Shown here: positions 24,545 through 37,188 of the stretch, piece after piece | Layout of the letters: each line of letters opens with the position of its first letter | How positions within the stretch are numbered: position 1 is the stretch's first letter | NCBI GenBank assembly: GCA_029204225.1 | Contig: CM055098.1 | Coordinates: forward strand, 7,090,746-7,154,745 | Length of the DNA stretch: 64,000 nucleotides | Direction: 5' to 3' | DNA from: Diphasiastrum complanatum | Lineage: Eukaryota > Streptophyta > Lycopodiopsida > Lycopodiales > Lycopodiaceae | Position numbers and translations under genes: made by a program | The notes under the pieces: model-generated | Seen by the model: only the letters and a program-made list of their open reading frames with translations | Database searches by the model: none | Told to the model about the DNA's origin: nothing

Positions 24545-25140
24545 TCAAAGTGCTTTCTCCGAAACTAGATTAGAATTACCACATTTAACAAAATCATTTA
24601 AAATACCTTTCCTTCTACAAATCAATGAAGAGATGCTACCATGACTTCCATCACTGATTTTGTTCCACCTGCACCTCGATGCATTTTCTTTGCCTTTTCT
24701 CTTGCTGATACATGTCTTCCATCTACTCTTAGACCTGTTCTTGGTAGCAAAGCCTTGTTCGACAAAATCTCTCCTGACAATCACGTCTGCCTGCTCATTG
24801 CTTCTCTTAACAGCTAACCATTGAGCTCTTCAAATGTAGCTGACTTCTAAATATGTCCTAACAGAAAATCTGGACCTGGTGACATGATCATTATACGCAC
24901 AAGACACTGCTAAGAACAATAGAAACCACATCTGAATCAGGACTCGGCTATCTATTCACCAACTACTCCAAGTTGATATCTGATATCTATCACCTTTGTA
25001 AGGTACTCTACAATGGTGTCACATGCATCCTTCCATAAGGTCTACAATCTTCTACATTTACAGAATCCAAAAAGCATTACTTGTCTCAAACATGTCCTTT
25101 ATGATATTCCAAGTCTCCTTAGGCCCTGGTAGCAGATGAG
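24545..25140 (-). pseudogene. copia C gag remnant
   Basis: Read on the minus strand in shifting frames, 25,130-24,970 gives pieces like KDMFETSNAFWIL, MEGC and VEYLTKVIDI.YQLGVVGE, matching the UBN2 gag region of copia elements. 24,840-24,690 gives ATFEELNG.LLREAMSRQT and EALLxxR-like sequence, the usual segment before the CCHC knuckle. Several frameshifts and stops are present. Confidence 0.6.
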
Positions 25141-26254
25141 ATGATCTTTCACACAAGCGTTGATGACAGAAATAATGATCCTTTTGTGAAGGCCTCACGA
25201 GAAGCGGATGCCATAGATCCATCTAAATATATAATGAATCAACTGGAGTATGAATATTCAAGTCACCGCCCAACACAGAACACAAACCATGCTCAACCCG
25301 GACTGGAGTCTACACCAGTAATCAAAGATCTTCAGCAATAGCTATGGCATCTCCCGACAACATAGCCCATCTCACTAGAAAGATGCCTCACCTAGTCTGG
25401 AGAATCGTCCTGGCTTAGGCATCAGTCCAACCCTCAACTGACTGCACAAATGAGATCAAGCACTCTATTTAATAACCACAGCCCAGGCTACCTACAATGC
25501 ATCAATCTAGCAGACTCCCACTTTTGAGTTGTTCACTAAATGTTTCCAAGTTAGATAACAACCCCAATCATAGTCTCAATATAGCTGGTTCTCAGTTCAC
25601 TCCCTAGTTGTCACCCAATCCCAACTGGACTCCAAAGGTTAGTTGCTGACTAGCCCTTGTGAGTCAAGGATATAACAAACCACCTCCCCTTTAACATCTA
25701 TGAGATCAGAAATGAAGACTCCAACTTATTGTCTGGTCTAGTTCTATCTGAAGCAACCTAAAAAATAATAATGTCTTTATAGAATTTAAAAACCTATAAA
25801 ACTTGTAGAAGGAAAAACAGATTTCTTCCTATTTTGCCACCCATAGAAAACTGTACACACGTCTTCCAGACAAAGTGGGCTCTACGGACCAATGTTCAGA
25901 GTATGGGCTAAAAAACATCATATATAACTCATGCTTTTAAGTTCTTGTGAATGTAGTCTGCCCTTCAGTGCTTTAAATATGAATAAATCATATAATTCCT
26001 TCTAGCCCACAATCTAATCTAGATAAATAGCCACATTATCTTTTTAATGCATGCTCAAATCTGACGAACTTGTGCAAGAGTAACGAATAAGGGAATATAT
26101 TAGCTTATTCTAGGTTCACTCAAGAGAACAAGGAAATCTCTTACTCAAACAAGCAACAAGTCTGGGGCTTCACAGGCTCGCGAGCATAAGGAGCTCTAAT
26201 ACAGAATATGAAATCTACAGAGATAAAATGGCCATATATCAAGCAGTATCACAG

Positions 26255-26615
26255 CAAGCAGATGTACTGGAGCACACTAACAAAAAGAACCAACTTTCTT
26301 AAATCAATCGCAAAGTGCAACACAAAGGATAGTACTTGACATTACACTCCATCTGTGCTGGACTTTCTCAAACCTTGTACATTGGCTCCCCATTTCTCTA
26401 TCCTACCGCAAGTTCTGGCACGTCATATGATTTCCAAGTGCTTGCCAATGTATCAGTTACCAGATTAATGGTCCCGACTCCCACAGCCCACATGCTACGT
26501 AATACATAACTCGCACCTCAAATATAGAGCTTCTACACTAAAATCTCCCCAGCAATAGTGTAGCAACTCGAGGCAGTTCATGCAAGTACAAACAAATTTT
26601 CCATGGTCCTACTTT
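26255..26615 (-). repeat. Right LTR-like repeat of copia C
   Basis: Partner of 23,826-24,170. On the minus strand it would be the 5' LTR and could extend to about 26,205, where the primer site lies. Confidence 0.6.
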
Positions 26616-26619
26616 GACT

Positions 26620-28952
26620 TTGAATCGAACTAAATGCATAAGCAAAGGCATAGAATACACAACTTTGGGGGTACAAAAATACACAAAGACTGCTGATTCC
26701 AGCAGAGCAACTTCGAATAATTAAAGTGAATCTGAGCTTCAGATGACGATACCTCATGTAAGTATAGTATCTGCCACACTATTGCAGGTTTCATAAAATC
26801 ACAAGAAGCAAGGTTCCACGACTTGCATCCCAACATAAAGAAAATAAAAAGCATCAGAGCCACAGAAATAGAAGTGTATGGCTAAAAAATCAAACCACAA
26901 TTCAGAGACTTAGTATATACCACCACATGTTAAGCAGGTGCTGCTTTTTATGGCTTGTGTTGGTATCCCACTTACCTATTGATGTAATTTTAGACCTTTG
27001 AAAAGGAATATGCTACAGCTCAATAGCAAAGAGCTTCGCTAATCACTTTCTTCTCTCAAGCTTTTTGTGTACGGTGCACAAATTGGAAGCATACATGCTT
27101 GCAGCATATATGGTTGGTCTGGCGGTCATACACTTATTTCTAGATATAGTTCAAGTTGATTGTTAACTTCATCTACCACTATGATCATTTCTTCATAGCA
27201 TCAACAATTCCTTTTCAGGATTCCCACTTCACAGATGATACTGATTTTAGTGCGAAGTGAAAATTATCCCAGAAGCAAATCCACACTTGGAGTAAGCGTT
27301 CCCTTGGCAACACATGACTACTGTCAATTTTCGGGCTGAATCTCGCTTGCGATCTAAACTTTCGAGTAGCGTACTCAATTTATGAAGTACACTGCAGAAA
27401 TTACCAAAACTCCTCCCTTTGGAAGGATTGTTTTGACAATGACTTCAATATGAAACTGGTCAGACCTAACAGTTTAAGCATACCCAAAAAACATTTGACA
27501 GAGAATGCTGGGGCAGGAGAAAGTCTGGTATCTAAAGCAGTTGCATTTTGCAAAGTGACGGTTCAAAATACTGCACCATAACAAAACTGTACTTACACAA
27601 ATCTAAGGGCTCATAAAACACCTTTGTTGTCAATAATGTCAAGACCGTGGCCATTCTAGAAAACCAAAGAGATTTCTGGACATACCAGGCAGGGGGCTTC
27701 TACCAGACTTGATAGACACATAAAAATTCATAAACAAACCTATTAGCACATTCACTAATCAAAGCATGTTATGCGGACATTAGCTACACAACCAGAAAAT
27801 AAATTCTTTTGGTTTTTAAGTTCCACAACTCCAAAAATTTGGTCATCATATAATTTCTAGACAAGTGAATAGATTTAACTCCATTGGCCCCCTCTTTGTA
27901 GAAGTTCAAGGAAGGAACTCAAAGTAATGCGAACCACATTAATGCTGCATCAAAATTGTAACTTATAATCTAGATCCTTCACATCAAAAGAAAAAGCACA
28001 CATGTTTCAGACAAAATTGTAACTTATAATCTTGAAACTTCACATCAGGAAAAAAGTAGACTGATCGAAAACTAAAGTAAGTTCTCAAAGCCTGCATAAA
28101 TTTTCCACAAGAGTGCTTTAAATATAGTTTGGTTCACCTAATAAAACAAGCAAAGGGACACTGTCTACAGAATAGTACTGTGTGTCATTCCAGCGATTGT
28201 AGCTCAATGACAACTATTAATTTGATTGGCTAAAAACCTAAGAAGCTGAGATTTTAACATCGGTATATAGCTGCCAGCTAGTTATTACTGGGTGATCTAA
28301 AAGATGTCTAAAAAAGTTACAATTTTCCAGTATAGGTACTGGCTTCATGATAGTGAAAAGCTGAAACCAGCCAGCCCTGTCACTCCTGAATAAAGTCATC
28401 TGAGTTCATCATGGACATACTTTTTCCCAACATAGTTTCATCGAACAATTTGTCCACTATAGGCCAAAGCCTGCAGAGAACAGAAACAAGCTTTGCAAGT
28501 AGCTAGCTAAAGGCTGTTCGTATTGGCAAAAACATGCAGGCTTGATGTATCCTCCAAGAAGAGGATACCTCCATCTATTTTTGCAGCTTAATAAGAATGT
28601 GCCTCATCAATTTTGATCTTCAAGTCTCCAGTTTTTAGGCTGAGGCTGCAGCATAGGGTAGTCTGGCTCCAGGCTCTTGTATCGCAGCTGTTAAAGGAAG
28701 CCGAGGAAAGGACAGTAACAAGGGAAACCCAGCAGATCAGCCTTCACATAGGGTCTGAGATTGTGTTATCTTGATAAAACTGAAATTACATATTCAAATT
28801 TACTAGCATGCATTGATCAAAACCTAGCGGAAGAGCCATTAGGTAATTAAATTACCAGCCTGCAAAAAATTATCCATTATGCATATACTGGACTCTGCTT
28901 AGACCATGTTGAGTTCCCAGAAATTGAATACCTGACAACGAAGATTGAGCAC
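26620..28952. other. 3' flank and 3' UTR of the KH gene
   Basis: No other gene was recognised. The mRNA 3' end of the KH gene should lie in the right-hand few hundred bases, but no poly(A) site could be fixed. Confidence 0.35.
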
Positions 28953-31900
28953 CTAGTTACGATTTCCCCCCTGTGACTGAGAAGTAATGATGAATGCTTC
29001 CAACAAGCTTTGTGCAGCTTGAGTTTGCTCAGGGGTTCCAGAAATTTCAATGATGCGATCAACTGCCCCTGGTTTTACCTCGTGCAGTTTGACCTTGGCA
29101 CCAGAAATCTGTGGCCAAAAAAATGAACACTTTCAAAAGAACACGTCCTGGTAACAAAATGTCTGATCTATGATCACAACAAATTTGAGGGCACAAAAAA
29201 TTACAAAAATGGAAATTTTTCAGATGGTGCAGACATTTGCATCCTACAAAAAAACATTTATGGAGCATATTGGGTCTCTGAAATGACTCAATCTTTACAC
29301 CAAAAAACAAAAATACCTGGCGAATCTGACCAATATTGTTTCCTCCTTTTCCAATGATAGAGCCAATTGCAGCATGTGGAATCGAAATTTCAACAGTTGT
29401 GCCTGACACATTTGCTGACCTTCCGCCCCTGTATAATATTTCAAACAATCGCCATATCGTGAAGCATTAGAAACAGTTCGCCTTGGTCGGTATTGTGCAA
29501 TACAGGCTATCTACAATCTGCATAAATAGAAGAGACAGGGTATAGAGCCCTATGCCTTCCATAAAGAGCTCCACCCTGAGAACCTCCTCCACCAAAACCA
29601 GAAAGTGGTGCTCCACCACCATCGCTGCCAGAACCCTGAATGACAGCACATTCAGAAATTTGACAACTTGTTCACAACAAAATCATCTAATAAAAACCAT
29701 TCACACCCACAAATCTTAGAAAAACATGACAAACCTCAATGTAATGGTAGACATAAGATCTGTCCCTGCCGTAGTGAAAATACCTTGTCACGATCATGCT
29801 GTAGATAATGTCACGATAATGGTTGCTAGACATTATGATGTCCTAATGCATGTAGGATGCCCCACCAAGGAGTATAAAACATAGATTTGGGATGGGCATT
29901 CATCATGCGTATACCAGCTCTTGGTCCAAAAGGGTATCTCACGTTGAGATTTGAGATTTGAGGAATCTAAGGGCTTCAGAGGGTTGTAACAGAAAAGGTA
30001 CGAAGTGTTTCATCTTACTGAATTGTGATTGTGACTCTATAGTACTTTGCTAAAAGATTTTATAATAGCAGTCGTGTAGATAGACTACTAATCTCACACA
30101 AATTCAAAGCCAATTCTAAATTTCACATGCCAGTCTACTTACTGATTGATAATCAAGCTATGTAGGGATGTAAGCTCTGCCTACGCTCGTGTTTTGCTAT
30201 CAAATTTCAATACTCGTTAGGGCCTAAGGAATTGCTGCCTGAGACAACACAACTTATGGCAAGGTCAAACTAGTTATGGACTTGGCTCATTACATTCGCC
30301 GCGTCCATTTACATTTACTTTACTTAATGCATAAGCAGGCCTTGGGCCCTTTTTATTCATTAGTGACACTTAGACTAAATGGTTCGCCTTTGGCCTTACT
30401 ATTCATTATTAGGCCATTTGGACATATGAGTGGAGAGTGGGGGCCTTCTTGGAGGGCGCACTATTATCCCTCCCAGTTGGGCCCTAGCCACCGGAAGCTT
30501 CGGGCTTCCTCTTGGCTATAAGTAGGAAACTGTGTCATTTGTTATTCAGTTGATGATATTGATCTCTCTCTTTAGTCTCCTTAATCTCTCTCTTTCCTGC
30601 TTTCTAGGGTTAAGTCTTTCTTATGTGCTGCTTTCATAGCTTAAGTCTTGCTTATGTGATGCTTTCATAGCTTAGCTCTAGATCAGCTGTGGCTCTATTC
30701 GTATCTAAACTCCAATAAAAATATAACTTCAAACAGGGCATAGTACATAAAAAGCTCCTACTTCAAGTTAGGTCATTGTCACAACGAGAAGAAAATCAAT
30801 GCTAGCACAAATATTGAACTAAAGCATGACAGAAGACAACGAAGGAAAAAAATGTTGACATAAGCTACAGCCAAATGCCGGCAGAAAATATGTAACAGAA
30901 GGTATAACTAATCACTGGCCACAGCAGGACATGTTCTCTAAATCATTCTCTGTCAAAATACATAAACAGAGAAATAAAGACTGGGTCCTGAACTGTGACC
31001 ATTATTGTGATATGGCTCTTCAACCATGAACATCAAGCCTATAATCACACCTATCATAGAAACACCAACAAAGGACTTTGAAGATTAGTAGAATCTAGAC
31101 CAATAAGTTAGTCGATAGCAGTGCAATTTCGTCTTCACGAGTACATTCCACGTGCTATTGTCACAGAAGACTTGGCACTTTTTGACATTTCTATATGCAT
31201 TATATAGACCTGCAGTAAGTGCAAAATTATGGCAATTCAATAGTTCAATCAAGAGTAAATGTGTCCATAAACAGGAAGTTTACCTGAAAAGTGTGTGCTG
31301 CTGTGGATGAACCAAAGGAAGCCCGATTTGATGCTTGATATCCCATACCAGGCAAATGATGCATAGCTCCTGGGGAACCAGGTCCAGGATGAACTTCATA
31401 AGGTGGCGGGAATGGAATGTTTCCTGGATGCCCCGGACCAAACTGTGGGACACCATTATTGACACCGACTCTTAGAAGATCCTTAAACAGGTTCATGCGT
31501 AGCCTTGTAACAACTTGGATAACGGCATCTCGGGCAACATTAAAGTCTCCCGAAATCTGTTTTCAGAGGTACAGAATTTCAGGTATCAGAGAAAAATGGC
31601 CTCAAGCACTACACAATGAGATCCTATGGCATGTTTAATTCTATGTGAGCCATCTTGAGCAACAAGTACCTGCACAAGTTCATCAGACTCGAGTGCGCAA
31701 CGAGGAAGATTTTCTTTGGGAAGGATACGAATGTTTGCACGTGTCATCTTCCTCACTTCAGAAATAATATTTCCACCTCTACCCAATAAGCAACCTATAT
31801 TAGCAGATGGAACAAGTAACCTGCTAGTTATAGAATTGCCCTCCTTTTCAGTCAAATCAGCAATACGATTTTGCACCTGAAGTACAGCTTCTAGCGTGGG

Positions 31901-33766
31901 AGAGAAAGGATCCTCGAGTATCTGAACCATATTGACCATTCAAACACCAGTGAAAATATGTAAGGTGAGGTCACCTGGAGAACAAAATTTGGTTTGTGCA
32001 GCTACGAGCTTTCTTTAATTCACATGCGTACATAGTGCCTACATGTTTAGAACATAACAAGCTGTTTGGGTACTAAAAACATACACAAAATCAAGGGCAA
32101 TTCTAAGTGGACTAAATTGGCTAAGCAGAACCAAGAAACAACAGGAACCAGATTACAAGGAGATTAGCATGTAGATGTTAGATGCAAAACTACTTAGCAC
32201 TAAAATAGTTAAGTATAACAACAATCAGGTGAAGTCCATCTCTTTGTGAGATCAATCCAATTCACACAACGAATGTGCGAGGTTGGTGATGTCATAAGGC
32301 AAAGCCAGATGAAGAAGAAATACCATATTCATTGAAAAGCATAAGTTATGGAAGCAAGATTGACTATCAAGCCATACCTCATTAGCAGAAATGATTACAA
32401 CACGCTCATCTGAACCAGGAACCGCATCTGCAATTTTGATATGGGCATGTGTTTCCTCTCGAATGTGACGGATTATATTTCCTCCTTTCCCAATTAAACT
32501 ACCAATTTTGTCATTGGGACACAAAATGCGAATAACAAGCTCCTCTTCAGGGCCATCCCCTTGACGACCTAGGTGAGCACCAGCAGGAGGAAGCGCCGGG
32601 CCACCTGACTGCCAACCTGCCCCTGTGTTAGCACCGAGGCCTCCCAAGGAAGACAACTGTGGCGGCATTCCAACTAAAGGGCCTCCAATGTTGCCTTGAG
32701 GCAAGAAACCACCACCAAAGCTGCCTGCAGGCATAAGTGAAGGTCCATGCACTTGAAGAGGTCCAGGCTGGAACCTGTCCTTGGGTGGGTTTTCATATAG
32801 ACGAAAACCAATTGCATGTAATGCTTTTTTCACAACAATTGAATCCCCGGATATCTGAAACAGTAGGGCACACAAAGAGCAGTAGTAAGAACTTGGACTG
32901 TTAACTATTTCCTCAAGCTTTTTCCACAGCATGCAACATCTTTCAAGCTTAAAACTGCTTGTTGGATAAGCCTAAACTCACAGATATAGTACATCAATGC
33001 ATCACAAAAGACACAAACAGTCTGAAATCTTCTTTGGCAAAGCAATCGAAGCCATGATTTGCACACTGCTGAGAGGTAAAATTGTAATCACCTGAACTAT
33101 CTCATCTTCAGGAAGAGCACAGCCTGGAATCTGCTCTTTAGGAAGAATACGAATTTGAGCTCCAGTGTCGCTTCTCATTGTTTCAATTATTTTCCCTCCT
33201 TTTCCTAATAAACATCCTATCTGATTATTCGGAACCAATAATCTCATTGTGACATTCTGAGACGCATTCCCATCATCTGCATCAGGAGCAACGTCATCTC
33301 CTTCAACAATTCTTCCATAAACTTTGAAGAGGGCATCTATCACTGGTGGTAGTGAAGTTTCCTTGACTTCTTCATCCCTTTCAGCTACTTCGCCATCTTT
33401 CTCATGTGAAGCTCCATTCTTACCTCTGTCAACTCGCGGCCTGTTACCCCGACGTCTGTCCCTGTCCTTTCCTGAGGTAGCAATAATTACAACTCGCTCA
33501 GGAGCTCCAGGTGGAGCATCTTCAACCTTGATTTTTGCACCTGTCTCGTTTCTCAAAGACTTTATTATGCTACCTCCTTTGCCAATCACACTCCCAATCT
33601 TTTGCCCAGGGCAAAGAAGCCGAAAAACAACATCGTCAAATAAAATCCGTGCAGGCTCACGAAAACGGTCAGGAGCAGCATGGATGCGCCTCTTGCTTCT
33701 GCCATTTCTTTCTGCTGGATCCAAATCATGTTGTCGCTTTCCAGGACTGCTAAAAGCAGTGTCCAT
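28953..33766 (-). CDS. Five-KH-domain RNA-binding protein, 7 coding exons, 674 aa
   Basis: Exons (minus strand): 33,766-33,092; 32,854-32,378; 31,921-31,670; 31,556-31,284; 29,635-29,556; 29,428-29,317; 29,108-28,953. All joins keep phase and the product ends at TAG 28,953-28,955. GXXG loops of the five KH domains lie at about residues 61-65 (IGKGG), 187-191 (LGKGG), 346-350 (IGKGG), 430-434 (LGRGG) and 611-615 (IGKGG). A basic, charged segment (100-155) separates KH1 from KH2, and glycine/proline-rich linkers lie at 250-330 and 490-595. The layout matches the plant HEN4/RCF3-type KH family, whose members bind RNA and act in pre-mRNA processing in the nucleus. The start ATG is the first in frame before KH1. 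Intron 5 reads AAG|GC...AG, apparently a GC-AG intron. The closest paralogue is not resolved. Confidence 0.92.
29860..30760. mobile_element. Possible LTR-like insertion in KH intron 4
   Basis: Intron 4 is 1,648 bp while the others are 113-456 bp. Its centre contains a GC-richer block with a promoter-like GGCTATAAGTAGG (about 30,515), pyrimidine-rich 'tctctctctttagtc' sequence, and a 29-bp tandem repeat ('taagtc.t.cttatgtg.tgctttcatagct', 30,611-30,673). AATAAAAATA lies at about 30,713. This resembles a solo LTR, but ends and target duplication were not found. Confidence 0.35.
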
Positions 33767-34549
33767 TATGAAGGGACAACAAAAACCCTACCACCCAGAA
33801 ACAAAATGCTGTAGTTTGTAGTCTCTCCTATGTGTTTCTCACATTCGTATCTCCAGGTATTCAGTGATCAACGAAGATAGTTCAATCAAGAATGACAGCA
33901 TGAAGTTACAAACAGCTACCTAAACCTGCATCCAGAAGAACACGATTAATATCTGGCGGCACAAAGTTGTCACAACACTCGACCAAAAATGACAGTTCAC
34001 AAATGTGAGTTCCCGTCTGGTGATTGCTCGGCAGTTCATCTTACAGAACTTTTGATTCCTTGGAACATTACATGCCAGTTTCAGTGAGGCAACACCAGGC
34101 TGTCCTTTCGGCCTGTTGCCTCTTTCTAGACGGATGCCCATAAAGTATCCAAGGGCTCAATTTTTTAAGCCACCTCACCTTCTATGCTGGCATACTCACA
34201 AATGAGGAATTGCAACCACGTATGATGTTATTTTGATCTAACCATCGACCCCACATGGAGTTAAAACTCTTATCTATTAAGCCTGGGCAGAGGGGAAAAC
34301 AGAAAGAAGGTTGTTTGAATACAAATCAACTACATGTCAAGAATTACTGCATTATCCTGGTACTAGGTTGAGTAAAAATATTATAGGAATCTACACCAAA
34401 GAAACCATAAGCTCAGTATTAGATGCCATCCTCTATCCTTCACAACATAACTTGTCTTATTCGAAGATTATCAACTATGAGTAGCAATAATACCAAGATG
34501 TCCACTTTTTATCATATATTAACGAAAAAACTGCAATATAATAGAAACA

Positions 34550-34790
34550 AGGTGGCAAATCAGTGTGTCTTCCATTTCAACTGTAAACGAAAAGACTACT
34601 AGATAGTATTAAAATGGTCATAAGCAAAGCAGTGTGTCTTCCACATCGGATATGAACGAAAAAAAAAGTAAAGCCTGTCTTTCGTATGAGATGTAAACAG
34701 GAAAACCACTAGATAATATGGTAAAGGTAGCGAAGTAGTATCAGATATGAACGAAAACACCACTACATAAAATTGCAAAGGTAAAATATA
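34550..34790. repeat. Degenerate tandem repeats, about 60-80 bp, four copies
   Basis: Recurring order: 'cagtgtgtcttcca', 'gatatgaacgaaaa', 'accactagataatat', 'aaaggta'. Copies begin near 34,560, 34,630, 34,675 and 34,735. They lie in the presumed 5'-UTR intron of the KH gene. Confidence 0.7.
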
Positions 34791-35213
34791 TCAACGACTG
34801 TGCATTTGAAGGATTCACATCATACGACAAACAAAGAAAAACGCATAATATCATCCTCATAGCGTAAATATAACCAAAACAGACAACCTCACCACAGGCA
34901 CAGTCGCTTGAGCAGTAAATAAATGATTTGTAATGTCAACAGGAAAAGGCATGACTAGTATGAACAGAAGGCACCAGAAATAGGCGTTTGCCAAAATCTT
35001 TACACAAAAGAAACAGGAAGCCTGAATAAAGGTTTAATAGAAAGAACCAAGAGCGTGCGACAAGGAAATGGAGATGAGATCCAACCTCGAAGAAAAATAA
35101 CGCGGTTGCAGTAAAGATATCTTCCGAATGCTCCCGCAATGCCACCCTTCTCGATTGCTCGGAGAAAGGCAGCAGCCGATCGATCGCTCGCTCGCTCGAT
35201 CCAGAAAAATGCA

Positions 35214-35247
35214 AAAGAAAAAGAAGAAGAAGAAGAAGAAGAAGAAG
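35214..35247. repeat. (AAG)n / (CTT)n microsatellite
   Basis: About ten AAG units, probably in the transcribed 5' leader of the KH gene. Confidence 0.9.
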
Positions 35248-35318
35248 CAGGCTGGAGCTTACTGGAGCCATATCTGTTCCACCCGCCATCTTGGATGCTA
35301 GCCACGAGTCATGTCTGA

Positions 35319-35356
35319 CACGTGGAGGCCTTTCAATGGCTAACACATGACACGTG
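35319..35356. promoter_or_regulatory. Paired G-box/ABRE motifs upstream of the KH gene
   Basis: Two CACGTG cores (35,319-35,324 and 35,351-35,356), each inside TGACACGTGG, lie 32 bp apart. The second reads ACACGTGGC, a good ABA-response-element match, and a CCAAT (ATCCAATGG) follows at about 35,383. They sit just upstream of the likely transcription start, where bZIP or bHLH factors could act. The role is inferred. Confidence 0.55.
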
Positions 35357-35659
35357 GCAAAATTTGAACGTTCCTGTAGATATCCAATGGTGGCGGGTTT
35401 AAAGCCCTAGCGTGCCGTTAAGAGTGGGCAAGAAGAAGAGGCAGCAGAATAAGACGGCAAATGAAGGAGCCATTCTGGCAGTTCGATGTCAGCCGCGTGG
35501 CGAAGCTGCCAAGTGTCAGTGGTTCAACGGCTTTCCAATAAGCTGGGAGATGCTGTCCTGATTATCCAACGGTGGCGAGGTGAGTTCGGTCAGTGTCATT
35601 AAGCCAGATCTCTGCTCCTTTATTTTAGGGTTTTCTCATAAAGCCCTATGAGCATAACA

Positions 35660-36470
35660 CGTCAAGAACTTTCAAGTCGCTCAATAACAGAATGAATGTA
35701 ATGGCCATGAACGTGGTCCCATGACCACCCACCAAGATAAACAGGCCTATTCTAAATAGAGCTGCCATATCATTTGTGAACTTTTGTGGACCCGGTGGCC
35801 ATGTGTGCATATCCATGCAGCACCCCTACTCTTATCGCGTCAATCCACACACGATGTCAAGCGAGAGTTGTAGCTTGTTTACCTTAGACTTTGGATCATT
35901 ACTTCATAGACTCTTTGCATATTTTCTTGACTCTTGATGAGCTGGGTGGATTCATAGAGCTTAGTCATCATCTTTTTGAATGCTAGTACTTCAAGAAAGT
36001 TCTTTCTCATTTGCTCAGTTGAATAAAAGAGAGTGTGAGTTTTGTTTTTTTCTCCATCTCACAGCAACAAGCATTTCATTGTTTGGCAATATTGGATAGA
36101 TGAGTGTCTCGTTTCGTCCACATATTACCTATGCACACACAAAATACATTCTAGGTGTTGCATATAATATAAATATTATATCCATATACGGTGGCTCAAG
36201 GTCCGATTTCGTAGGTATTTAGAATAAATTAGTGATATACGTGGGATCAAGTTCATGTCTTTTTGGCAATGTATATTAAAAATAATACATTATAATGCCA
36301 CCTTTATTGGCTAATTATAATATTGGGCATGTGTGCCTTAAAGTTACTATGTTAAGAAAATAGGCCATTGTGTATGAATGGTTCCAAGTCAATTAAATGG
36401 TTTTTACAATTTGAATGGGTCACCAAATAAGAGGTTATTTGCGAGTCGAAGGCTCCTCACGCCCACTTCA
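35660..36470. other. Intergenic DNA, nothing recognised
   Basis: No gene or repeat could be supported. Confidence 0.4.
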
Positions 36471-37005
36471 TGTACTGTGCAACTATCTTGACAATGACAG
36501 CAGCAGCCATGTTCTACCCAGACGGCGCAACAGCTTTATTCCCTTTCTTGCACCAATACAGATTGTATATAGATCATGATCATTGTAAGATAATAAGAAG
36601 ACACCACTACGAGACAGACATTGTAGATGCTTACACACATCAATTCTTGCTTTCAAACTGATTGTCAAAAATAAGCTCATAGCTTTTACAGAGCAGAATT
36701 AGCTTCTTGAGCACGCGGTTTTGCCCGCAATAGTCTTGTGCTCATAGCATCTATCTAACTTGTATTTTCATACATTAATCTGAGTCAACTATTGTCTTGT
36801 TATTGCGTTCAGAACTGAGTCAATGTTATATGCTTTGTTATTTCATTTTTTGTCTGACTTTCTAAATTGCTTTGTTTGACTGTCTACTCTTCTGCTTCCG
36901 TAGTGCAAATAAATTCTATTGTGTTTGCCTACGTGATCCATTGCGATCCATGTAGTGCACGCACCAAGGGAATTCATCCTCCACCACATTCATTATTCCC
37001 TAGCA
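36471..37005 (+). repeat. Candidate 5' LTR of copia D
   Basis: The right end (CCCTAGCA) is set by the primer site that follows. A TATA-like TGTATATAG lies at about 36,565. The left end is a guess at a TG dinucleotide, because no second LTR survives to compare. Confidence 0.35.
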
Positions 37006-37018
37006 TGGTATCTAAGTC
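37006..37018 (+). other. Primer binding site of copia D
   Basis: TGGTATCTAAGTC, close to the initiator-tRNA-Met site TGGTATCAGAGC, immediately follows CTAGCA. Confidence 0.65.
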
Positions 37019-37188
37019 TATCTGATACCTACATTATTGTATCAAAAGCAGTTTTATGACAGAGCTATCTTCATAGCTCGATAAGCTTCCCACGGAACCT
37101 GGTTCTATCACCTAATAGAATAATTGTTTTCTTGTTCTATAAATAGCAAATCATTGTAGTTATTATTGTCACCTAGACTAACTTCCAC

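Larger units (their letters stand above)
23826..26615 (-). mobile_element. Very old minus-strand copia element (copia C)
   Basis: Two diverged direct repeats flank a copia gag remnant on the minus strand: 23,826-24,170 and 26,255-26,615. They share 'gactttctcacaacttgtaca' type sequence and 'atcctaccg.aagtt'. On the minus strand a degenerate primer site (CTGTATTAGAGCTC, 26,204-26,191) follows the right-hand repeat. This is the expected order for LTR, primer site, gag and LTR. No pol domain remains. Confidence 0.55.
33767..35300 (-). other. Probable 5' UTR with intron of the KH gene
   Basis: No KH coding sequence lies upstream of 33,766. A pyrimidine-rich CTT run at 35,219-35,247 (complement of AAG repeats) is typical of plant 5' UTRs. 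On the minus strand TTCTTCTGGATGCAG|GT near 33,930 is a plausible acceptor for a 5'-UTR intron. Transcript evidence would be needed to fix the exon ends. Confidence 0.4.

Noticed and set aside
33324-33821. 165-codon frame on the + strand
   Set aside because: Lies antisense to KH exon 1, which has clear domain evidence on the minus strand.
34936-35346. Frame starting MAGG or upstream with a poly-Leu run
   Set aside because: The Leu run comes from the CTT microsatellite, and the frame lies in the probable 5' UTR and promoter of the KH gene.
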